Of a DNA stretch of 64,000 nt, positions 25,223 through 35,617 are shown one piece after another. Source of the stretch: Marinomonas shanghaiensis (GTDB taxonomy: Bacteria; Pseudomonadota; Gammaproteobacteria; Pseudomonadales; Marinomonadaceae); assembly GCF_003259175.1 (NCBI RefSeq), contig NZ_QGOK01000004.1:1-64000 (forward strand), given 5' to 3'. Position 1 is the stretch's first letter. Each line of letters begins with the position of its first letter. Both the position numbers and the translations under genes were made by a program. The notes beneath the pieces are model-generated. The model saw nothing but the letters and a program-made list of their open reading frames with translations. It was not told the DNA's origin and ran no database searches.

Positions 25223-27628
25223 TTAGAGACGGGGTTCCTGATTATTCAGTGAGGCAATGAGCTGCAAGATCTGATTTTCAGAATACTGGTGGCTGTTGAA
25301 CACGGGTAGGTTACGCAATGGCATGTCCGCCACCATAGCTTCGGCCATCAGGCGATCGGCTTCTGCCGCTGAGTCATTCTGATCGCCGCCTAGCATTTGT
25401 GTGAACACAGACAACATGCTGTCAAAAAGAGGTTTGCCTAATGCTTCATGGGCAATATCCCCTAAGGTTGAATTCATTGTGTAAGGCTGGATGGGGGTGG
25501 GAGCTGGAATGTCGTAACCCAGCAGTGCACTAAAGGCCTCGTCATTAAAGTCGCGTTTTGCAGGGGCAAAATAGCTCGCTAGGGCTGGGTTGGGTTGTTC
25601 CGCTGTGTTGTCAGTGTCTAATACAATGCTTGCTGTGTCGCGAATGTCCGCCACAGAAGCCCCAATATGAATTTGGTATTCGCCGCTTTCTGCAACCCAA
25701 GTGGCTTTCTCTTGGTGCCAATAAGCGAACGCTCGATAGTCCAGTTCAAAGACAATTTCTTTGCTTTCCCCTGGTTCTAAGAAGACTTTCTCGAACGCTT
25801 TTAATTCTTTTGCTGGACGTGGTTGAGAGGGGGACTTTTGACCCACATAGCACTGCACCACTTCGGCTCCGGCTCGGTTTCCTGTATTGGTAATGGTGAT
25901 TTGTAGCTTGATGGAAGCGCTTTCATTAAAGGGCGCTTTATCGCCACTGAGTAAGGTTAAATGGTAGTAAGTGAAATTGGTGTAGGACAATCCATGACCA
26001 AAGGGAAAGAGTGTTTTGGTATGAGTGGTATCAAAGTAACGATATCCTACCCAGATTGCCTCACGATATTGCACTTGCTTTGTGGTACCTGGGAAATACG
26101 GTTGACTGGGTACATCGTCTAAACTTGCTGGGAAGGTTTCAGCAAGTTTTCCGCTGGGGTTGACGGTGCCGGACAGGATTTTAGCCATGGCCGAAGCACC
26201 GGCTTGTCCACCTAAGTAAGCTTCTAGGATGGCGGGTACTCTCTCGATAAACGGAAGAATCACGGGCGCACCGTTTTGTAACACCACGACGGTTTTATTG
26301 AGCTGTTCACCAAGTGCGTTAATAAGGTCTAGCTGAACCTGTGGCAAATTTAAGTGCTGGCGATCGAAGCCCTCAGACTCGTATTTTGGTGTCAGACCGG
26401 CAAACAAAAAGACCACGTCGGCTTGTTTCGCGAGTTTAATGGCTTTGGCGATTTCGCTACTATCCTCGGTATCATTTAGATGATAACCCGCTGTATATGT
26501 GACGTTATCGGCACCAAATTGTTTCTTGATTTCGTCGAGAGGTTGTTGCAATTTGAAGGGATTAATTTTCGAGCTGCCCGCGCCTTGGTAGCGAGTGTTG
26601 TTGGCTAGAGCACCAATGACGGCGACTTTCTTCCCTGCGCTGACAGGCAATAGGCCGTCATTTTTCAACAATACACAAGTTTCTTCTGCGATTCGTGCCG
26701 CGAGTTCATTGTGGGCTTGTAAGTCGGCGTGAACCGTATCGGCTTCTAAAGAGGCTTGGGATTTCAGTATCAATTCCAAGACGCGAGCGACGGATTTATC
26801 TAACGCTTCCATTGTTAATTGGCCGTTCTCGACAGCAGCGATGATCTTTTTTGTGTTCATGTCGCCAGAGCTTGGCATTTCTAAATGCTGACCGTTTTTC
26901 ACCCCTTCTACACGATCATTATTAGCGCCCCAATCGGTGACGATAATACCTTCAAAGCCCCATTCTTTGACAAGGATATCGTCGAGTAACTGTTTGTGCT
27001 CCGCAGCGTAGGTGCCATTAACTTTGTTATAAGAACACATCACAGTCCAAGGTTGGGTTTGCTTAACCGCTCTCTCAAAAGCGGGGAGATAGATTTCACG
27101 CAAGGTTCTTTGATCAACGATGGCATCGACCGTCATACGACAATGTTCGTGATTATTCACTGCGTAATGTTTTAAGCTGGTGCCAACGCCTTGGTTTTGT
27201 ACGCCTTTGATCCAAGCCGCCGACATGTCGCCAGCCAGTAAGGGGTCTTCAGAAAAGTATTCGAAGTTACGACCGCCCAATGGGTTACGTTTGATATTGG
27301 TACCAGGTCCAAGCAATACGGATACGTTTTCGGCACGGCATTCTTTGCCTAGTGCGACGCCCATTTCTTCAATCAGCTTGGTATTCCAAGAGGCCGCAAG
27401 TCCCGATGCCGTTGGGAAACAGGTGGCTTTAACGGCAGCGTTTAAACCAACGTGATCGCCTTCACCTGCTTGTTTTCGTAAGCCGTGGGGGCCATCTGTC
27501 ACCATGATGGATGGCAAGTTTAAGCGCTCGATACCATGCAGGTTCCAAAAGTCCTTGCCGGTACAGAGCATGGCTTTTTCTTCTAGGGTGAGTTCGGCTA
27601 AGAGTTGTCTTATTGTTGTATTACTCAT
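25223..27628 (-). CDS. Glycoside hydrolase family 3 beta-glucosidase
   Basis: The 801-residue protein has the GH3 N-terminal barrel with the nucleophile Asp232 in VTDWGAN, the KHYAVNNHE segment (about 164-172), the second alpha/beta domain (about 330-560) and a fibronectin III-like C-terminal domain (FELDYRAFAYW). No signal peptide is present, so it should act in the cytoplasm on beta-glucosides brought in by the neighbouring symporter. The last 100 residues extend past the usual end and show no motif I know. It follows the TetR gene by 13 bp, so they form an operon. Confidence 0.93.
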   Translation of the reverse strand: MSNTTIRQLLAELTLEEKAMLCTGKDFWNLHGIERLNLPSIMVTDGPHGLRKQAGEGDHVGLNAAVKATCFPTASGLAASWNTKLIEEMGVALGKECRAENVSVLLGPGTNIKRNPLGGRNFEYFSEDPLLAGDMSAAWIKGVQNQGVGTSLKHYAVNNHEHCRMTVDAIVDQRTLREIYLPAFERAVKQTQPWTVMCSYNKVNGTYAAEHKQLLDDILVKEWGFEGIIVTDWGANNDRVEGVKNGQHLEMPSSGDMNTKKIIAAVENGQLTMEALDKSVARVLELILKSQASLEADTVHADLQAHNELAARIAEETCVLLKNDGLLPVSAGKKVAVIGALANNTRYQGAGSSKINPFKLQQPLDEIKKQFGADNVTYTAGYHLNDTEDSSEIAKAIKLAKQADVVFLFAGLTPKYESEGFDRQHLNLPQVQLDLINALGEQLNKTVVVLQNGAPVILPFIERVPAILEAYLGGQAGASAMAKILSGTVNPSGKLAETFPASLDDVPSQPYFPGTTKQVQYREAIWVGYRYFDTTHTKTLFPFGHGLSYTNFTYYHLTLLSGDKAPFNESASIKLQITITNTGNRAGAEVVQCYVGQKSPSQPRPAKELKAFEKVFLEPGESKEIVFELDYRAFAYWHQEKATWVAESGEYQIHIGASVADIRDTASIVLDTDNTAEQPNPALASYFAPAKRDFNDEAFSALLGYDIPAPTPIQPYTMNSTLGDIAHEALGKPLFDSMLSVFTQMLGGDQNDSAAEADRLMAEAMVADMPLRNLPVFNSHQYSENQILQLIASLNNQEPRL

Positions 27629-27641
27629 CGTTTCATCCTTT

Positions 27642-28295
27642 TTAGGTTGGTGGTGATGGCTTCATACCATCAAGTAGTAATTGAATTAATACGGGGGTGA
27701 GTTGTGGGATGGCGTCTTGTTCGATTTCCATTAAAGCATCGCGGCGTAACAACATACGCCGGAAAAAAGTGGGTACGGCATTGAGCAGTGTTACTGCCAA
27801 ATAGGCTGCCGGAATATCGTTTCGAATGCTGCCTTCGCTTTGTCCTAGTACGACAATATTGGTAAGGGATTGGCTGATTGTATCGGGCAGTCGTTGGAGC
27901 AATTTGTCACGAAATTCTGTAGGAATGCGTGAACCAGCGTAGTAGCCATCGAATTCAGCAATAAAACGGTCGTCGTCTTCATACTGAGGGTCTGAATAGG
28001 CTTGCAGTAGCACGCCAAGACCGTCGCGAAAGTTGGCATAGTGGCGAGCTTCGATCTGTTTCATGATGTCATCATAAACGTTGATCTTACGTTTCAGCAC
28101 CATCACTAGAATGGCGAAGCCCAAATCGTACTTGTCTTGATAATAACGATATAGAGTATTTCGGCTCATGCCAGTGGCCGCCGCAATGTCTTTCATTTGC
28201 GTATCAGCAAAGCCGTTTTCAATAAACAGTGCTTCAGCGATGCTGATGATTTTGTCCCGAGTTGCCTCGGTTTGGTGGACCATTCTAGCGATCAT
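27642..28295 (-). CDS. TetR-family regulator of the beta-glucoside operon
   Basis: The 217-residue protein has the TetR helix-turn-helix in residues 15-60, including TGMSRNTLYRYYQDKYDLG. It is the first gene of a minus-strand unit TetR - GH3 - symporter, and a palindrome covers its start region, so it probably represses its own operon and is released by a sugar or glycoside. Two start codons, 28295 and 28283, are possible; neither has a strong ribosome binding site. Confidence 0.88.
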   Translation of the reverse strand: MIARMVHQTEATRDKIISIAEALFIENGFADTQMKDIAAATGMSRNTLYRYYQDKYDLGFAILVMVLKRKINVYDDIMKQIEARHYANFRDGLGVLLQAYSDPQYEDDDRFIAEFDGYYAGSRIPTEFRDKLLQRLPDTISQSLTNIVVLGQSEGSIRNDIPAAYLAVTLLNAVPTFFRRMLLRRDALMEIEQDAIPQLTPVLIQLLLDGMKPSPPT

Positions 28296-28299
28296 AATA

Positions 28300-28317
28300 A
28301 TATTACACGTGTTATAT
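28300..28317. promoter_or_regulatory. Candidate TetR operator
   Basis: ATATTACACGTGTTATAT is palindromic except for one mismatched pair around the perfect core ACACGTGT. It lies 5 bp upstream of the TetR start codon, the usual position for an autoregulatory operator. Confidence 0.65.
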
Positions 28318-28420
28318 TTTTAAAATAATCTACGAGCTGATCGATTTTTAGTCAATCAAAAATTGATAAAATAGGCTTAAAGCTGAGCACAGTAAATGAA
28401 TGCGACAGGGTTCAGAATGC

Positions 28421-28456
28421 AAAAGGCCTCTGTCTCATTATCTGAAACAAAGGCCT
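28421..28456 (-). terminator. Terminator after the Gsp gene
   Basis: On the minus strand AGGCCTTTGTTTC pairs with GAGACAGAGGCCT, including two G-U pairs, around a 7-to-10-base loop, followed by TTTT. It lies 29 bp after the glutathionylspermidine gene stop. Confidence 0.75.
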
Positions 28457-28485
28457 GAATAGCTTAAATCTTGAGGTTTTAACGA

Positions 28486-30363
28486 TTATTCAATGATTCT
28501 CAGGGTCATCAAATCACTGTCTTTCGTAATGACCAAGCTTGGATCAACACGCAAACAGCTGCCTGCGTAATGTCCCGCTACTGAGAAAGTGCAGACTTGT
28601 GAGCGATAGCCTTCAATGTCTGGGAGTTTCCACAGCGCTTGAAAGATTTGATCTTGATGAGAAAAACGCCCAGCGGTTTCTTCCATCAAAGCGTCTTTGC
28701 CATCGTACAGGCTGATGTTAAAACCGCAGCGCCCCGCTATAGGTTTGCTCACGTAACCGTTAGTTTTTAGTGCATCACTTAATTCAAAAGACGATTCTAA
28801 TAAATACGGATGATTGGGGAAAAGCATCCATAACACTGGCAAAATAGCCTTGTTGCTAGGAATAAGTGTCCAAAGAGGCTCATACACCATGACATCTTTG
28901 CGCAGTAAAACGTCGACCAAGCGCGGTGCTTCATTACGCGGCATATCCGTTTGGTAGTCGCGTAGGCGCTGTTCGTCGTCGTCACATTCGGCACGGATTT
29001 GATCGAGAGCCGTTTCCCATGCCCAGGTTTTCCATACCCAACAAATTTTCACGCCATCCGCGTCTACTACGTCACCGTCTTCATCCCAGCTTAGGCTACT
29101 GACCCCTTTGATGACCTTACAAACCAGCCCCGCTTTTTCCATAGTACGCTTCATGAAAAGCGCGTGGTAATTTTCTTCTAGATCCGTGTCTTGCATGATG
29201 TGAATCACACCTTTGACCGCACTGTTTTTCCACGCTTCAATGAGTTCGTCGACCAAATCTGTTGCCGAACCTTCGCCTTCCGTTGCACCGTAGTGCTCGG
29301 CCCACTTTTCCTGAATAATGCCAGCCTCCATATAACAAGAGGCTGAGTCACAGTTGTATTCGTAAACCTTAATGCCTTTTGCTGAGAGGCTAAAATCAAA
29401 TCGCCCGGTGATCATCTGGTTGCGACGATTATCCCAAGATTGATGGATCTTAGGCCACAGCGCAGGGGGGATATTAAAACTGGAAAGCAGTTCGTCATTT
29501 TGCAGCACATAATCGGTAGCGTGCATAAACAAGGCATGTAATTCGTTAGTGGCGCGTTTTAGCTCACGCTCAGCGGTGTCGGTGATGACCATATACTTAT
29601 AGTCGTCTTCCGGTCGGCTGGCGAGTTTGTGACCGCCCATCATATCGACAAAAGCTTCTTCAGCAGGATTGGCGATGTTTAACCAAGCACGGGAAGCTTG
29701 GCCTTTGTTGGGTACATGACGTATTTGTAAATCAAATAAAGCCGGATCATCGGGCTCAATATTTTCGGCATGCAGGTCGTCGTCGGTTTGTATTACCCAG
29801 CCTAAAATAGAAGCGTCGCCATAAGAGCAGCGTAGCCAATAACCGCCATCTTTACTGATTCTAGCATCCAACACGCGGGAGTAATCTTGGCCTTCTGGCC
29901 AGACTTGGTGGCCGACGTTTTGTTCGACCAGGTATAAGCGGTCTGGTAAGACTTTGGTCACAATCGCCACATGACCGGTGATTTCAAATTCGCCGCCTTC
30001 GCTCCAAATAAGCAGAGAGCCCACTTCAGGGTGACGTAACGAACCATTACGAAATGATTTCAATGGTAAGCGGCTTTCGTCGGCGATTAAACGCGCCGAG
30101 GTAAGGCGAAAAATATCATAAGCCATGGCCACATCATCAAAAATATAGCCTTTGTTTAGATACAACCAGCGCCGAGCAAACTCCACACACTGCCATTTGT
30201 ATCCCATAAAAATACCATCCACATAACTGCGGTAGGCATGGCGATTGGGTAACTCGTTGTCGTCGGCAGAATCATAATCAGATGAATACACGGGCACATT
30301 CCCAGGAGCGATACCTAGTAAGGTGCCAAAAGGAGCGACTGGCCTGCTGGAATCGGATGTCAT
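28486..30363 (-). CDS. gsp: Bifunctional glutathionylspermidine synthetase/amidase
   Basis: The 625-residue protein (E. coli Gsp has 619) has an N-terminal CHAP amidase domain with catalytic Cys59 (YKWQCVEFARRW) and His131 (ITGHVAIV), the same positions as in the E. coli enzyme, and a C-terminal ATP-grasp synthetase domain from about 200. It joins glutathione to spermidine using ATP and can reverse the bond. The matching Cys59/His131 numbers argue strongly for the start at 30363 (MTSDSSRP) over the longer frame to 30567. It is divergent from the Old Yellow Enzyme gene. Confidence 0.93.
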   Translation of the reverse strand: MTSDSSRPVAPFGTLLGIAPGNVPVYSSDYDSADDNELPNRHAYRSYVDGIFMGYKWQCVEFARRWLYLNKGYIFDDVAMAYDIFRLTSARLIADESRLPLKSFRNGSLRHPEVGSLLIWSEGGEFEITGHVAIVTKVLPDRLYLVEQNVGHQVWPEGQDYSRVLDARISKDGGYWLRCSYGDASILGWVIQTDDDLHAENIEPDDPALFDLQIRHVPNKGQASRAWLNIANPAEEAFVDMMGGHKLASRPEDDYKYMVITDTAERELKRATNELHALFMHATDYVLQNDELLSSFNIPPALWPKIHQSWDNRRNQMITGRFDFSLSAKGIKVYEYNCDSASCYMEAGIIQEKWAEHYGATEGEGSATDLVDELIEAWKNSAVKGVIHIMQDTDLEENYHALFMKRTMEKAGLVCKVIKGVSSLSWDEDGDVVDADGVKICWVWKTWAWETALDQIRAECDDDEQRLRDYQTDMPRNEAPRLVDVLLRKDVMVYEPLWTLIPSNKAILPVLWMLFPNHPYLLESSFELSDALKTNGYVSKPIAGRCGFNISLYDGKDALMEETAGRFSHQDQIFQALWKLPDIEGYRSQVCTFSVAGHYAGSCLRVDPSLVITKDSDLMTLRIIE

Positions 30364-30591
30364 TGCGGTGAATTGCCTCACACATAAGTGTTTGATAGGA
30401 CCAAAGAAAGACGATAAATACATCGCCGAGTGCAGGCAATATAGACCGTGAGCAAAGGACCTGCAAGGTCTTAAAAAGAGTATTTTTTGTACTATATTCA
30501 GTAAAGAAAGTGCACGCGATTGTATTTTAAAATAACTGCCATATGTAGTGCGTATCCTTGATATCAAGATTGAAACAAATTGGAGAACAGA

Positions 30592-31659
30592 ATGACAACG
30601 ACTTTATTTCATCCCGTTAAATTGGGTGCTGTAGAACTATCAAACCGCTTTGTTATGGCGCCATTAACACGCACACGTGCACCTGGGCATCAGCCAAATG
30701 CCTTGATGGCAGAGTATTATGCTCAACGTGCCAGCACGGGGTTGTTGATCACGGAATGCACCATGGTGACAGAAGGCACATCGGCGTTTGGTGATGATCC
30801 AGGCGTGTATTCCGCTGAGCAAATTGAAGGCTGGAAGCTAACAACAAAAGCCGTGCATGAAAAAGGCGGTCGTATCTTTATGCAAATCTGGCACGCTGGC
30901 CGTGCCGCGCATCCGTTGCTAAATGACGGCAAAGAAGCCGTGTCAGCCAGCGCCATTGCGATTGACGGCGAGACACACACGCCGGAAGGTAAAAAACCGT
31001 ATACCGTGCCTCGTGCCTTAACTGTGGCTGAAATCAAAGACATTGTGGCGGATTTTCGTCAAGCGGCGATCAATGCTAAAGAAGCTGGCTTTGATGGCGT
31101 AGAAATTCACGGTGCCAATGGTTATTTGATTGATCAATTTTTACGTGAAAGCGCCAACCAGCGTACCGATGAATACGGTGGCTCATTGGAAAACCGTGCG
31201 CGCCTTTTAACCGAAGTGATTGAAGCAGTAACAGATGTATTAGGCAGCGATCGTGTTGGCCTGCGTTTGTCTCCTCTTAATAGTTTTCAAAGCATGAAAG
31301 AAAGCGACCCCGTTGAGTGGACTCGTTTCTTGTGTGAGCATTTAAACCGTTTTAATTTGGCCTATTTGCACCTGATGCGTGCGGATTTCTTTGGTATCCA
31401 GCAAGCCGACGTCGTCGCTGTGGCTCGTGAAACCTATCAAGGCCATTTAATGGTGAATATGGGTTACACACCAGAAGAAGCCAATCAAGTGCTTGCTGAC
31501 GGTCAGGCCGACAGTGTTGCCTTTGGTACGGGGATTTTAGCGAATCCGGATTTTGTCGAGCGAGTCAAAGCAGGCGCGGCCTTGAATGAGCCAAATCCAA
31601 ACACCTTCTATACCTCTGGCGCAGAAGGGTATACGGATTATCCGTTCATGACCGCGTAA
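30592..31659 (+). CDS. Old Yellow Enzyme family alkene reductase (NemA-like)
   Basis: The 355-residue flavoprotein starts MTTTLFHPVKLGAVELSNR and keeps the FMN barrel motifs of the family: NRFVMAPLTRTRA, WHAGRAAHP, HGANGYLIDQFLRESANQR and LMVNMGYTPEEA. It uses NADPH to reduce electron-poor alkenes, including maleimides and enones, and often nitro compounds. The ATG at 30592 has TGGAG upstream. Its family partner NemR has an operator-like site in this window at 15020, but not in front of this gene. Confidence 0.9.
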   Translation: MTTTLFHPVKLGAVELSNRFVMAPLTRTRAPGHQPNALMAEYYAQRASTGLLITECTMVTEGTSAFGDDPGVYSAEQIEGWKLTTKAVHEKGGRIFMQIWHAGRAAHPLLNDGKEAVSASAIAIDGETHTPEGKKPYTVPRALTVAEIKDIVADFRQAAINAKEAGFDGVEIHGANGYLIDQFLRESANQRTDEYGGSLENRARLLTEVIEAVTDVLGSDRVGLRLSPLNSFQSMKESDPVEWTRFLCEHLNRFNLAYLHLMRADFFGIQQADVVAVARETYQGHLMVNMGYTPEEANQVLADGQADSVAFGTGILANPDFVERVKAGAALNEPNPNTFYTSGAEGYTDYPFMTA

Positions 31660-31682
31660 TTCGAAGTCATAAAAGTACGATT

Positions 31683-31713
31683 AAAACGCCAAGACTTGTG
31701 TCTTGGCGTTTTT
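31683..31713 (+). terminator. Rho-independent terminator
   Basis: AACGCCAAGAC with GTCTTGGCGTT forms an 11-bp stem and 4-base loop followed by five T. It closes the alkene reductase gene. Confidence 0.9.
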
Positions 31714-31833
31714 GTTACTGCCGACCAATATGCCATTATCGATCAAGACGTGCTTCTTATTCAAAGATCATTGACGATCTATCCATAAGTCTTTTAACTT
31801 AGTCGCATTCATTTTTTTTGGGGCGACACCATT

Positions 31834-32991
31834 GTGACCAACGCGTCTATTCTTACCTCTAAGCTGCCTTCTGTCGGCACCACTATTTTTACCAAAATGT
31901 CGGCGCTTGCTGCAGAAAAAGGCGCGATTAACCTGTCGCAAGGGTTTCCTGATTTTCCACCGGATGCTCGATTATTGGAACGCGCGTCGCAAGCGATTTT
32001 AACTGGTAATAATCAGTATGCCCCTATGGCTGGTTTGCCGATATTACGGGAGGCTATTGCCAACCTGATCGAACGTCATTACGACCGAAAAGTCAGCGTG
32101 TTAGATGAAATTACCGTGACGAGTGGTGCGTCGGAAGCCATTTTTGATGCAATTGCTGCGTTAGTGCATAACGGTGATGAAGTGATCTTGTTCGATCCCG
32201 CCTATGACTTATATGAACCAACCGTGACCTTAGCCGGTGGCATTTGTCGTCGAGTGACCTTGATGGCCCCCGACTTTCGTCCTGACTGGCAGGCATTTTC
32301 TACGTTGCTAACCGATAAGACTAGTTTGGTCATAATCAATACGCCCCACAATCCAACGGGAAGTTGTTGGCTAGCGGAAGATTTAGAATCCTTATGGCAA
32401 GCGATTGCGAGCCGTGACATTTATGTATTGTCCGACGAAGTCTATGAGTTTATTCACTTTGGTGAATCTGCAGTGAGTGTTCACAAACACGCTGAGCTAT
32501 TAAAACGAAGCTTAGTGGTCTCTTCTTTTGGTAAAAGCTTTCACCTAACGGGCTGGAAAGTTGGCTACATTGTGGCGCCGGCGGATTTAACCGTGGAACT
32601 GCGCAAAGTGCATCAGTTTGTTTCCTTCTGTACCGCCACACCTTTGCAACAAGCCTTGGCGGAACATTTAATAGCGGAGCCTGAAGCCAGCGCTGGCTTG
32701 GCGGCTTTCTATCTACAAAAACGCGATGTACTGAGAAACGCATTGGCTGACAGTCGATTCACTCTGCTGCCTTGCAGTGGGACCTATTTTCAACTGCTGG
32801 ATTACAGTGAAATTAGTGATTTGGACGATGTGGCGTTTTGTGAATGGCTTATCGATGAAGTGGGCGTCGCGGCGATTCCGATTAGTGTGTTTTACCAACA
32901 GCCACCAAACGCTCAGCGCATAGTCCGTTTATGCTTTGCAAAAGAAGAAAAGACATTACTAGAAGCCGTGAATAGGCTTGCTCGATTGTAA
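31834..32991 (+). CDS. PLP-dependent aminotransferase, methionine-type (YbdL-like)
   Basis: The 385-residue class I/II aminotransferase has the PLP-lysine at Lys234 (SSFGKSFHLTGWKVGY). NLSQGFPDFPPD near residue 32 and TPHNPTGSCW near 170 fit the YbdL/MtnE-like group that accepts methionine and aromatic amino acids. The start is GTG at 31834, after a GGGG stretch; the first in-frame ATG would delete the start of the domain. It is alone between a terminator and the GGDEF-EAL gene. Confidence 0.88.
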   Translation: MTNASILTSKLPSVGTTIFTKMSALAAEKGAINLSQGFPDFPPDARLLERASQAILTGNNQYAPMAGLPILREAIANLIERHYDRKVSVLDEITVTSGASEAIFDAIAALVHNGDEVILFDPAYDLYEPTVTLAGGICRRVTLMAPDFRPDWQAFSTLLTDKTSLVIINTPHNPTGSCWLAEDLESLWQAIASRDIYVLSDEVYEFIHFGESAVSVHKHAELLKRSLVVSSFGKSFHLTGWKVGYIVAPADLTVELRKVHQFVSFCTATPLQQALAEHLIAEPEASAGLAAFYLQKRDVLRNALADSRFTLLPCSGTYFQLLDYSEISDLDDVAFCEWLIDEVGVAAIPISVFYQQPPNAQRIVRLCFAKEEKTLLEAVNRLARL

Positions 32992-33206
32992 CGTTAAGTG
33001 AACATTTTAGAACAATATGTTTTATGTGGATACATATTGTACAGATCTTTTCAATTGCGCTTTCATTAACGTTACAATGGCAACATTAAAGTATGATTAT
33101 AAGTAAGCTGTTTATCTTATTTAGAGTGTCGTAGTAATAGCGACTACACGATTTTTGATATGTGAGCTTTTTCTTATCGTAATTGTTAAGGGTATAGCTA
33201 TTTACT

Positions 33207-35561
33207 ATGTTTAATACGCTAAAAGGACGGATGTATTCTCTTGCTTTTCTTATAGTATCGCCATGCTATGTTTTTATATACGAAAGTTTTGGTTACAGCC
33301 GTGATATTGTAAAAGACGAAGTGCTTAAAGTTGCTGATATTGTTTCTTATCAAGTTGTTGATGTTCAAGAGCATCTTATTAGTTCGGCACGTATTTTTTT
33401 ATCTAATCTTACGGAATCTTCCAAGCTTCAAGACCCTGATTCTGATGAATGCCAACAATTTATAGGTGAGTTACTCCCGTTATACGATTATTATGTGAAT
33501 ATTGGTGTACCAAATCGTCACGGAATGCTGACGTGTAATGGGATGCCATTAGCTAAGGCGATAGATGTCAGTGATCGTAGTTATATCCGTGAAGCGATGT
33601 CTGGAGAATATTTTACTTCCAGCGGCGTTCAGGTCGATCGAGTAACAAACAAACCAACGGTCAATTTTGCTTATCCTATTTTTAATAAGCAAGATAAAAC
33701 GGATGTTGTTGGTGCTGCGGTGGTTGTTATTTCATTAGATTGGTGGCGTTCATTTATTGACAGAAGTCAATTGCCGCCCTCTAGTGTTGCGTTTATATTA
33801 GATGCTAATAATCAGTCTGTTGCGACTTATCCTGCTGGGATGAAATACAATCCACCTGCCTTATTTGACCATTTTTGGCGTGCAGAAGATGGCGTTAAGC
33901 GTGTTTTTAGCAAGCGCCAGATAATGGATGATAAAGGCAATGTGCAACTGACATTTATAACTGGAGTGGCCGTTGATATAGCGTTAGATGCGGTGAACAA
34001 GCGCTACATAAAAATTACCACTGTCTTCTCTGTATTAATCTTGTTGATATTAATACTTTTCCATTTATTTTTTATGAATTCCATATCAAAACCATTGAAT
34101 ATCTTGACTGATTTAGCGATTCGTTTGGGGCGGAATGAAAAAATTCCTACGAATCATCCTACTGGTGTTAGGGAGATGGATTGCCTGCAGCAACATTTTT
34201 TAGAAATGGCATCATTGAAGGAAAAGGCCGAGCATAAAATTATTAAACAAGCTCAGACCGATCGTTTAACGGGCATATCGAATCGTGATGCATTTAGTCA
34301 AGCGTTGTCTGATGTTTTAGATCACGTTGATCCACAACATGGAAAATTGGCTGTTATTTTACTCGATCTTGATAATTTCAAAGAAATAAACGATACCCGT
34401 GGGCATGAAGTAGGAGACGCTATTTTGCAGCAGATCGCGGATCGTCTCACACAACACCCTTTCAATGCTAAGAGTATTAGTCGCCTAGGTGGGGATGAGT
34501 TTGTATTCTTGTTTGATGATCAACAGGTCGATTTATCACAGGTTCTTACGTTGGCTGAAAATATTCATAGCCTTGTAAAACAGCCTTATCTTGTATCGAA
34601 TGATAATGTGATGGTATCAGCAAGTTGTGGTGTGGCTGTTTATCCTGATGATGGTCGTGACAGCCGAGCCTTAATGGGTGCTGTGGATCAAGCCATGTAC
34701 CATGCGAAAGCCAGTGGTCGGAATTGTGTTAAACGCTTTGATTGGAATTTAAAGCAAGCTCTGTTAGATAAAGTTGAGTTGATTAAAGATTTAAATAAAG
34801 CATTAAAAAATGATGAATTCTTTTTAGTGTATCAGCCCATAGTCGACCAAGCGGGTAAGGCTTTAAAATTCGAAGCCTTAATTCGTTGGAATCATCCAGA
34901 AAAAGGCTTTATTCGCCCCGATCACTTTATTCCTGCTGCTGAAGAATCTGGTCTTATCATTGATATTGGTAATTGGGTTATCAAAGAAGCGAAAACTGCG
35001 TTATCTAAACTACAAGCTGCACATGGGCAGGGCGTGCAGATTGGGGTCAATGTCTCTCCATTGCAGCTATTAAATCGTCGAGAAGGTGCCAATGTGCTTT
35101 TATCGAGTCTAATGACCAAATCTGATACGTTAAATCATGGAGCAGATGAAAAGAATGGTCTGATAGTGGAAATTACCGAAAATCTTCTAATGGAGCTGGA
35201 TGAGCATACGCGTCAAGCTTTATTAGACTTCAGGACAAATGGCATACAAGTCGCGTTAGATGATTTTGGAACCGGTTATTCATCATTAGCGTACATCATG
35301 AATTACGACATTGATTTCTTAAAAATTGATCAAAGCTTCGTGCAAACGCTTGGACTTGAATCCTCTTCTTCATCTCTTTGTGAAGCGATTATTTCTATGG
35401 CACACAAGTTGGATATTGAGGTCGTTGCTGAAGGTGTTGAAACGAAAGAGCAAGCCGATTTATTGTTGCAATATGGTTGTGACTATTTGCAAGGGTATTA
35501 TTTTGCAAAGCCATTAAGCTTAGAGGACGCGATCCTTTATCCAATCCAGCACATTATCTAA
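33207..35561 (+). CDS. Cache-GGDEF-EAL cyclic di-GMP protein
   Basis: The 784-residue protein has a short N-terminal membrane helix, a periplasmic double-Cache sensor (about 40-270), a second helix (270-295), a GGDEF domain with GGDEF at 428-432 and an EAL domain with EAL at 556-558. The EAL domain keeps the key sites: NVSPLQL, ITENLLMELDE, DDFGTGYSSLAY and KIDQSFV. So both cyclase and phosphodiesterase activity are possible. I see no RxxD before GGDEF. The direction of the net activity cannot be told from sequence. Confidence 0.93.
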   Translation: MFNTLKGRMYSLAFLIVSPCYVFIYESFGYSRDIVKDEVLKVADIVSYQVVDVQEHLISSARIFLSNLTESSKLQDPDSDECQQFIGELLPLYDYYVNIGVPNRHGMLTCNGMPLAKAIDVSDRSYIREAMSGEYFTSSGVQVDRVTNKPTVNFAYPIFNKQDKTDVVGAAVVVISLDWWRSFIDRSQLPPSSVAFILDANNQSVATYPAGMKYNPPALFDHFWRAEDGVKRVFSKRQIMDDKGNVQLTFITGVAVDIALDAVNKRYIKITTVFSVLILLILILFHLFFMNSISKPLNILTDLAIRLGRNEKIPTNHPTGVREMDCLQQHFLEMASLKEKAEHKIIKQAQTDRLTGISNRDAFSQALSDVLDHVDPQHGKLAVILLDLDNFKEINDTRGHEVGDAILQQIADRLTQHPFNAKSISRLGGDEFVFLFDDQQVDLSQVLTLAENIHSLVKQPYLVSNDNVMVSASCGVAVYPDDGRDSRALMGAVDQAMYHAKASGRNCVKRFDWNLKQALLDKVELIKDLNKALKNDEFFLVYQPIVDQAGKALKFEALIRWNHPEKGFIRPDHFIPAAEESGLIIDIGNWVIKEAKTALSKLQAAHGQGVQIGVNVSPLQLLNRREGANVLLSSLMTKSDTLNHGADEKNGLIVEITENLLMELDEHTRQALLDFRTNGIQVALDDFGTGYSSLAYIMNYDIDFLKIDQSFVQTLGLESSSSSLCEAIISMAHKLDIEVVAEGVETKEQADLLLQYGCDYLQGYYFAKPLSLEDAILYPIQHII

Positions 35562-35617
35562 CAGCATTAAACAAGTGCATAGACTGTTAGATAATGGTGA
35601 TGGCGTATGACCTCTAA

